Made by a program: the position numbers and the translations under genes. A DNA stretch of 64,000 bases from JAAXGX01 sp965221595 (GTDB lineage Bacteria > Acidobacteriota > Vicinamibacteria > Vicinamibacterales > UBA8438). The notes under the pieces were generated by a model, which searched no databases, was not told the DNA's origin, and saw only the letters and a list, made by a program, of their open reading frames with translations. How positions within the stretch are numbered: the stretch's first letter is position 1; each line of letters begins with the position of its first letter. Shown one piece after another: positions 59,484 through 64,000 of this stretch. The DNA is taken from contig OZ244900.1 of NCBI GenBank assembly GCA_965221595.1, positions 3,410,001 through 3,474,000 of the forward strand. The letters run 5' to 3'.

Positions 59484-59813
59484 ATGCTCAGCATCGCGTT
59501 GTCCGCCGTGTACGTTTTCGTCTGTCTCTTCCTGCTGGTCGTCGTCCTGCTGCAGCAGGGCAAGGGTGGGGACATCGCCGCCGCCTTCGGCGGCAGCGGC
59601 AGCCAGGCGGCCTTCGGGGCTCGTGCCGGCGCGACGGTGCTGACGCGGGCGACGACCGTGTTCGGCGCGCTGTTCATGGTCGGCGCGATGGTGCTCGCCA
59701 TCCTGGGGCAGCGCGGTCCGGGGTCGCTCCTCAGCGGCATCGATGCGCCCGCCGCGCCGCCGGCGGCGACGGAGCCGGCCCCGGTCGAGGAGTCCACGGA
59801 CCCGCCGCAGTAG
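59484..59813 (+). CDS. secG: Preprotein translocase subunit SecG
   Basis: A small translocon subunit of 109 aa with two membrane helices (about 4-24 and 53-73) separated by QQGKGGDIAAAFGGSGSQAAF, the family signature. A Pro/Ala/Glu tail ends it. It follows tpiA by 8 nt; the gap-pgk-tpiA-secG order is widespread, with tRNA-Leu after it as in many bacteria. Confidence 0.95.
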   Translation: MLSIALSAVYVFVCLFLLVVVLLQQGKGGDIAAAFGGSGSQAAFGARAGATVLTRATTVFGALFMVGAMVLAILGQRGPGSLLSGIDAPAAPPAATEPAPVEESTDPPQ

Positions 59814-59827
59814 CCTCCCTGCTGCCC

Positions 59828-59844
59828 GCGCGCGGCCGCCGCGC
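59828..59844 (+). terminator. Hairpin after secG
   Basis: CGCGCGG and CCGCGCG form a perfect 7-bp stem with a 3-nt loop, 15 nt past the secG stop. There is no T-run. It could end the glycolysis operon or be an RNA processing structure before tRNA-Leu. Confidence 0.4.
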
Positions 59845-59856
59845 GTGTACCCGCGT

Positions 59857-59862
59857 GTACAA
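59857..59862 (+). promoter_or_regulatory. Possible -10 element upstream of tRNA-Leu
   Basis: TACAAT lies between the secG hairpin and tRNA-Leu. The tRNA begins 86 nt downstream. No -35 match at normal spacing was found. Confidence 0.3.
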
Positions 59863-59947
59863 TGGTGGCAACGTGGCTGGGACTCGTGCGTGCCGAGCCG
59901 CGCGCAAACGGCTCCGCCGCCTGCCGGCGGCGGGCGTCCGGAAGCTG

Positions 59948-60034
59948 GCGGAAGTGGCGGAACTGGCAGACGCACCAGCTTGAGGGGCTGGCGGTGGCAA
60001 CATCGTGGGGGTTCAAATCCCCCCTTCCGCACCA
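59948..60034 (+). tRNA. tRNA-Leu (GAG anticodon)
   Basis: An 87-nt class II tRNA with acceptor GCGGAAG/CTTCCGC, anticodon loop TTGAGGG, long variable arm and encoded CCA. The secG-tRNA-Leu linkage is common. Confidence 0.95.
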
Positions 60035-60061
60035 ATACCCCATCCACTCGAAGGCGCCCGT

Positions 60062-60958
60062 GTGACCCGGTCCGACGCGGGCGGCGGACACTTGCGGGAC
60101 TACCTGAGCCTGCTGCGGCCACACCAGTGGTTGAAGAACCTGCTCGTGTTCGCGCCGCTCGTCGCCGCGCACGAGACGCAGCCCGGGCCCTACGTGGTGG
60201 TGGCCGGACTGTGCGCGGCACTGACAGGCTGCACCGCGGGCACCTACGTACTGAACGATCTGCTCGACCTGCCGTACGATCGCCGCCACCCGGGCCGGCG
60301 GCACCGGCCGCTGGCGGCAGGCAGGGTGCGGGCGCTGCCGGCGGGCGGGCTCGCCGCCGGGCTGGCCGCAGCCGGACTGGCTGCGGCGTTCCAGTTGTCG
60401 GTCCCGGCGGGACGCTGGGTGCTGCTCTACCTGGCGGTGACGGTCGTGTATTCGCTGGCCCTGAAGCGCAGGCTCTTCGCCGACGTCATTGCGCTGGCGG
60501 TCCTGTTCGCGATCCGCGTGCTCGCCGGCGGTGCGGCGGCCGCCGTGCCCCTGTCGCCCTGGTTTCTGGCGTTTTCCGTGTTCGTCTTCCTGGCCCTGGC
60601 CGTGGCCAAGCGCCAGTCGGAGCTCCAGGCGTTGCGCCCGGCCGACCCGGCGGCGGCCGGTGGACGCGCCTATCGAGCGGAGGATCTGGCTGTGCTGGCG
60701 GCACTCGGTGCGGCCAGCAGCTTTGCCGCCGTGCTGGTGCTCACGCTCTACGTATCGAGCCCGGCCGTTAGCGAGCGCTACGCCCGGCCGGACTTCCTGT
60801 GGCTGGTCTGCCTGCTGCTGCTGTACTGGCTGGGGCGCACGATGCTGCTCGCGAATCGCGGCCGGGTCGGCGACGATCCGGTAGTGTTCGCGTTGCGCGA
60901 CCGGACGAGCTGGCTAGTCGGCGCCGGGATGTTGATGCTGTTCGCGGCGGCGCTGTAG
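60062..60958 (+). CDS. UbiA-family prenyl-phosphate transferase, DPPR-synthase-like
   Basis: A polytopic membrane protein of 298 aa. RPHQWLKNLLVFAPLV and the Asp-rich NDLLDLPYDRRHPGRRHRPL are the motifs of the UbiA superfamily branch that includes decaprenyl-phosphate phosphoribosyltransferase. These enzymes join PRPP or an aromatic ring to a polyprenyl chain. The GTG at 60062 is used; the open frame extends into the tRNA gene but cannot be coding there. The following gene encodes a membrane glycosyltransferase-like protein, which suggests a lipid-linked sugar role. Confidence 0.8.
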   Translation: MTRSDAGGGHLRDYLSLLRPHQWLKNLLVFAPLVAAHETQPGPYVVVAGLCAALTGCTAGTYVLNDLLDLPYDRRHPGRRHRPLAAGRVRALPAGGLAAGLAAAGLAAAFQLSVPAGRWVLLYLAVTVVYSLALKRRLFADVIALAVLFAIRVLAGGAAAAVPLSPWFLAFSVFVFLALAVAKRQSELQALRPADPAAAGGRAYRAEDLAVLAALGAASSFAAVLVLTLYVSSPAVSERYARPDFLWLVCLLLLYWLGRTMLLANRGRVGDDPVVFALRDRTSWLVGAGMLMLFAAAL

Positions 60959-60995
60959 GAAACGCGGTGCGGGTCTTCGAGCGGATGCCGAGGCG

Positions 60996-62375
60996 ATGAA
61001 AAGCTGGTGGGGACTCCTGGCGGCGACGCTGCTGGCCATCTACCTGCCCGGCCTGGGTCACGGGTTCATCAAGGACGACTTCGTCTGGATCGCGTCGAAC
61101 CAGTTGACGCACCCGGCCGATCTGGCCACGCTCTTCCTGCAAGCGCCCGACTTCTACCGGCCGCTCGTCGCGCTGAGCTTCGCCGCCGACTGGTGGCTGT
61201 TCGGCACCGAGCCGCTCGCCTACGGGCTCACGAACCTCGTTCTCCTGCTGGCGGCGACCGCTGTTCTCGCGAACCTTGCCCTCGCGCTCAAGATGACGCG
61301 CGGCAGCGCGCTCGTCGCCGCCGCGCTCTGGAGCCTCAGCTTCCACGGCATCAACATGTCGCTGCTCTGGATCAGCGGTCGCACCGCGCTGCTCGCGACG
61401 TTGTTCGCCTTGCTTGCGGCCCGGGCGTTCGTGCACGGACAGGCGTTGCGGGCAGCCGGCTGGGCGTTGCTGGCCATGCTTTCCCGCGAGGACGCGGTGC
61501 TGCTGCCGTTCGTCCTGCTGGCGTGGGCCGTGCTGCCGCCGCCTGCCGCGGCCGGCGAACCGCCGGGCGGGCGGATTGATCCGTGGCGCGCCGCGCGGCG
61601 CGCCTGGCCCCTGTTTGTCGTGCTCGCGATCTATCTCGCCGCCCGGGCTGCCGCCGGCGGGATGACGCCCTGGACAGCCCCCGCGTTCTACCGCTTCACG
61701 CTGGACCCGGCGATTGTCGGCCGCAACGTTCTCGAGTACCTCGACCGGGCCGCCACGCTGCCGGTGGCCGCAACCCTGATCATGGCCCTGGTGGCCCGCG
61801 CCCTGCCGCGGCCGGCCGCGCAGCAGTGGCGACAGGTGACGCTGGGCGCGGTGTGGATGATCGGCGGCTATGCCCTGGCCGTCCTGCTGCCGGTGCGCTC
61901 GAGCCTCTACGCCGTCGGGCCGGCGGCCGGCGCCGCGCTCGCGGGCGCCGCGCTGCTGGCGGCCGTCTGGGACCGCGCCACCCCCGGCGCGCGCCGGCGC
62001 ATGGTGGGCGCCGCGGCACTGCTCGCCATACTGGCCGTGCCGGTCCACTGGTCGCGCAACGACCGCTGGGTGCAGTGGGCCAGGCTGTCCACGCACGTGC
62101 TGAACGAGATTGGCCCCGTCGCCGCCCGGCTGCCGCCCGACCGCGTCGTGCAGCTGGACGACGACCGGAGCATCCGCACGAATCTCGACGCCGCGTTCGG
62201 GACGTTGATCGAGGACGCCGTTGCGGTCCATACGGGGTTGACGCGGCGCGTATGGATCGAGCCGCCCGTGACCGCCTGGCGGGCAGCCGGACTCGTCGCG
62301 CCGGAGCCGGAGGAGGTGGCCGCCCGCTTCGCGCTGCGCGACGGCGCGCTGGTGCGCGTGGCGGACGGTCCCTAG
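60996..62375 (+). CDS. Polytopic membrane protein, GT-C glycosyltransferase-like
   Basis: A 459-aa protein with about ten membrane helices. The first periplasmic loop after helix 1 has GFIKDDFVWIASNQ, an Asp-Asp pair at the position of the catalytic acid in GT-C (PMT/ArnT-type) enzymes, followed by FYRPLVALSFAADWWLFG. The last 80 residues are soluble. It lies 37 nt after the UbiA-like gene. The sugar donor and acceptor are unknown. Confidence 0.6.
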   Translation: MKSWWGLLAATLLAIYLPGLGHGFIKDDFVWIASNQLTHPADLATLFLQAPDFYRPLVALSFAADWWLFGTEPLAYGLTNLVLLLAATAVLANLALALKMTRGSALVAAALWSLSFHGINMSLLWISGRTALLATLFALLAARAFVHGQALRAAGWALLAMLSREDAVLLPFVLLAWAVLPPPAAAGEPPGGRIDPWRAARRAWPLFVVLAIYLAARAAAGGMTPWTAPAFYRFTLDPAIVGRNVLEYLDRAATLPVAATLIMALVARALPRPAAQQWRQVTLGAVWMIGGYALAVLLPVRSSLYAVGPAAGAALAGAALLAAVWDRATPGARRRMVGAAALLAILAVPVHWSRNDRWVQWARLSTHVLNEIGPVAARLPPDRVVQLDDDRSIRTNLDAAFGTLIEDAVAVHTGLTRRVWIEPPVTAWRAAGLVAPEPEEVAARFALRDGALVRVADGP

Positions 62376-62401
62376 CAGGGAGCCCAGCCCCGTCTGCAGC
62401 C
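62376..62401 (-). repeat. Possible fragment of short repeat A
   Basis: On the minus strand CTGCAGACGGGGCTGGG resembles the first 17 bases of repeat A copies 1 and 2. It starts right at the stop codon of the GT-C-like gene. The match is short and could be chance. Confidence 0.3.
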
Positions 62402-62442
62402 GCGCGGCCGCGGGCACTTGTCGCCGGGCGCGGTTACGGATA

Positions 62443-62612
62443 GGCTAGACAGCCCGTGGCACAAGGCCCCACTGCGTTCGACGGGCGCTGCAGCCCGTCT
62501 GCCGTCGTTGGTCCTCGGTCGAATACGCCCAACCTGCTCCCTTGTCGCGCCTCGTCAGCCGGGCGCCTCGCCCGTCTCGGTGCGACGCGGGGTTGCGCCA
62601 CGGGCTGCCAAC
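62443..62612 (-). repeat. Dispersed structured element, copy 5
   Basis: A 170-bp copy. On the minus strand it begins GTTGGCAGCCCGTGGCGCAA, has GAGGCGCGACAAGGGAGC in the core, and ends CTTGTGCCACGGGCTGTCTAG, so the terminal inverted repeats are well kept. It fills most of the 259-bp gap between the GT-C-like gene and coxS, and ends 22 nt before the coxS start. Its left end has CTAG next to the terminal motif. Confidence 0.8.
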
Positions 62613-62634
62613 AGCCAGTCTCCGGAGACCACAG

Positions 62635-63114
62635 ATGCCCCAAGTCACGATGACGGTCAACGGCCGCCAGCGCTCGGCCGACGTGGAACCGCGCCTGCTC
62701 CTGGTCCACTTCCTGCGCGAGCACCTGAACCTGACGGGCGCGCACGTCGGGTGCGACACCAGCCAGTGCGGCGCCTGCACCGTGCTGCTCGATGGACGGA
62801 GCGCGAAGTCGTGCACCATCTTCGCGGTCCAGGCCGACGGCTCCGAAGTGACCACGATTGAGGGGCTCGCCGACGGCGACCGGCTGCACCCGCTGCAGGA
62901 AGGGTTCTGGGAGGAGCACGGCCTGCAGTGCGGCTACTGCACGCCCGGCATGATCATGTCGGCCGTCAATCTGCTGAACGACAACCCCGCACCGACGGAG
63001 CAGGACATCCGGGCCGGTCTCGACGGCAACCTTTGCCGTTGCACGGGCTACCAGCACATCGTCAACGCGGTGCAGCACGCCGCGGGCCGCGCGCGGGAGG
63101 GACAAGGCACGTGA
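62635..63114 (+). CDS. coxS: CO/xanthine dehydrogenase-type small Fe-S subunit
   Basis: A 159-aa subunit with two [2Fe-2S] clusters that passes electrons from the molybdenum site. Plant-type cluster ligands are Cys 40, 45, 48 and 60 (GCDTSQCGACTV). The second cluster has Cys 99, 102, 134 and 136 (CGYCTPGM and CRCTGY). GGAGA precedes the ATG. The stop overlaps the start of the large subunit by 4 nt. The substrate is not fixed by this subunit. Confidence 0.92.
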   Translation: MPQVTMTVNGRQRSADVEPRLLLVHFLREHLNLTGAHVGCDTSQCGACTVLLDGRSAKSCTIFAVQADGSEVTTIEGLADGDRLHPLQEGFWEEHGLQCGYCTPGMIMSAVNLLNDNPAPTEQDIRAGLDGNLCRCTGYQHIVNAVQHAAGRAREGQGT

Positions 63115-64000
63115 CGACCCCGCCGGTCCTGCCGAAGCTCGTCGGCCAGCGCGTCAAGCGCCGCGAGGATCCGCGCCTCATCCGGGGCCGTGGGACCTAC
63201 GTGGACGACGTCAAGCTCGCCGGCCTGCAGCACTTGGCGTTCAAGCGGAGTGACATCGCGCACGGCCGCATCCTCGCGCTCGACACCAGCGCCGCGGAGG
63301 CGCTCGACGGCGTCGAGGCGGTCTTCACCGGCGCGCAGATCGCGGAGCTCCTCGGCCCGATGCCGATCGGGACGCCGTTCCCGTCGCCGGAGCACCGCGC
63401 GGTCGCCACCGACACCGTCCGCTACGTCGGCGAGCCGGTCGCCGTCGTGGTGGCCCGCGACCGCTACGTCGCACGCGACGCGGCGGATGCCATCGCCGTC
63501 GACTACGAGCCGCTGCCCGCGGTGGTCGACCCCGAAGTGGGGCTGTCAGGCAGCCCGGCCCTGCTGCACGCGGACTTCCCGGACAACCGCGCGGTGGGGC
63601 CGCTGCCGGCCGGCACCGGCGTGGGCAGCGACGGGACCGTGGACGATACGGCCATCGAGCAGGCCTTCGCCGCGGCCGAGGTGGTGGTATCGCAGCGCAT
63701 GGTCAACCACCGTCTCGCGCCCACCTCGATCGAGCCGCGCGGCGTCGTGGCCCACTACGAGCCGGGCAAGGACGCGCTGACGATCTGGTCGTCGACGCAG
63801 AACCCGCACATCCTGCGCACGTTCATCGCCGCGCTGACCGGCCTGGGCCAGGACCAGGTGCGCGCCATCGCACCGGAGGTGGGCGGCGGATTCGGCTCGA
63901 AGATCAACATCTACGGCGAGGAGTACGTGGCGGCCGCGGTCTCCAAGCGGCTGGGTCTGCCGGTCAAGTGGGTGGAAGACCGCTCGGAGGCCTTCCTCGC
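63111..64000 (+). CDS. coxL: CO/xanthine dehydrogenase-type molybdenum subunit, partial
   Basis: The first 296 codons of a molybdopterin-binding large subunit, cut by the window edge. VGQRVKRREDPRLIRGRGTYVDDV is the family start. VRYVGEPVAVVVA, EPRGVVAHYEPGKDALTIWSS and APEVGGGFGSKINIYGEE follow, the last binding the cofactor. The active-site loop that separates form I CO dehydrogenase (AYRCSFR) from form II lies beyond the window, so CO oxidation is not proven. The small-then-large gene order with no medium subunit upstream is more like form II clusters. Confidence 0.88.
   Translation, partial: MTTPPVLPKLVGQRVKRREDPRLIRGRGTYVDDVKLAGLQHLAFKRSDIAHGRILALDTSAAEALDGVEAVFTGAQIAELLGPMPIGTPFPSPEHRAVATDTVRYVGEPVAVVVARDRYVARDAADAIAVDYEPLPAVVDPEVGLSGSPALLHADFPDNRAVGPLPAGTGVGSDGTVDDTAIEQAFAAAEVVVSQRMVNHRLAPTSIEPRGVVAHYEPGKDALTIWSSTQNPHILRTFIAALTGLGQDQVRAIAPEVGGGFGSKINIYGEEYVAAAVSKRLGLPVKWVEDRSEAFL

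Overview
The window is 64 kb of very GC-rich, almost fully coding bacterial chromosome. It has LPS genes (waaA, lpxK, lpxL, a heptose pathway), so the cell is didermic. It also has Na+-NQR, a fused IspDF, SelA and a CO-dehydrogenase-like coxSL pair. This mix fits Acidobacteriota (Vicinamibacteria-like); that placement is inference, since no search could be run. No prophage, transposase, toxin-antitoxin or CRISPR genes are visible.

Layout. (1) 336-14387, minus strand: the information-processing block tRNA-Thr, tRNA-Tyr, tRNA-Gly, tRNA-Thr, tuf, rpmG, tRNA-Trp, secE, nusG, rplK, rplA, rplJ, rplL, rpoB, rpoC. This is the gene order of the E. coli tufB/rpoBC region with rpmG and tRNA-Trp inserted. 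(2) 14388-28961, minus: rlmB, ispDF, plsC, radA, alr, dnaB, rplI, rpsR, rpsF, pth, rplY, prs, tRNA-Gln, ispE, a lipoprotein and a TPR protein, with many ATGA/GTGA overlaps. (3) 29086-33667: a Trm112-like protein and an O-antigen-ligase-like protein (+), purH (-), selA (+). (4) 33647-40790, minus: nqrABCDEF followed by apbE and nqrM, a sodium pump packaged with two of its maturation factors. (5) 41161-45292: thiSG (+), gmd (-), lhgO (+), rmlD (-). (6) 44426-55989, minus: an envelope module (waaA, lpxK, lpxL, rfaE1, rfaE2, waaC-like, a methyltransferase), two tRNAs, then gmhB, holB, ricT, pdxA, smpB, rmlD. (7) 56360-64000, plus: gap, pgk, tpiA, secG, tRNA-Leu, a UbiA-family protein, a polytopic glycosyltransferase-like protein, coxS and a coxL cut by the window edge.

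The most unusual signal is not a gene. An intergenic element of about 165 bp with imperfect terminal inverted repeats (TAGCAGYCCGTGG at the ends) and further nested inverted repeats occurs at least five times (16462, 26850, 40931, 56076, 62443), with a decayed sixth copy among the tRNA genes. Its terminal motif also occurs alone, with the TAG falling on the stop codon of a gene (rplA, nqrA, the Trm112-like gene; also at the TPR gene and, as TGA, at plsC). A second short repeat containing GACGGGGCTGC lies next to the start codons of ispDF, waaA and pgk. Neither family matches anything I can name.

Protein oddities: a cysteine-rich insert of about 58 residues in RpoB, a ThiS whose Gly-Gly is followed by four extra residues, an NqrC flavinylation site with Ala in place of Ser, and a RicT with a Cys/Gly-rich tail. 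Start codons were chosen by eye from family alignment knowledge and ribosome binding sites and may be off by a few codons where stated.
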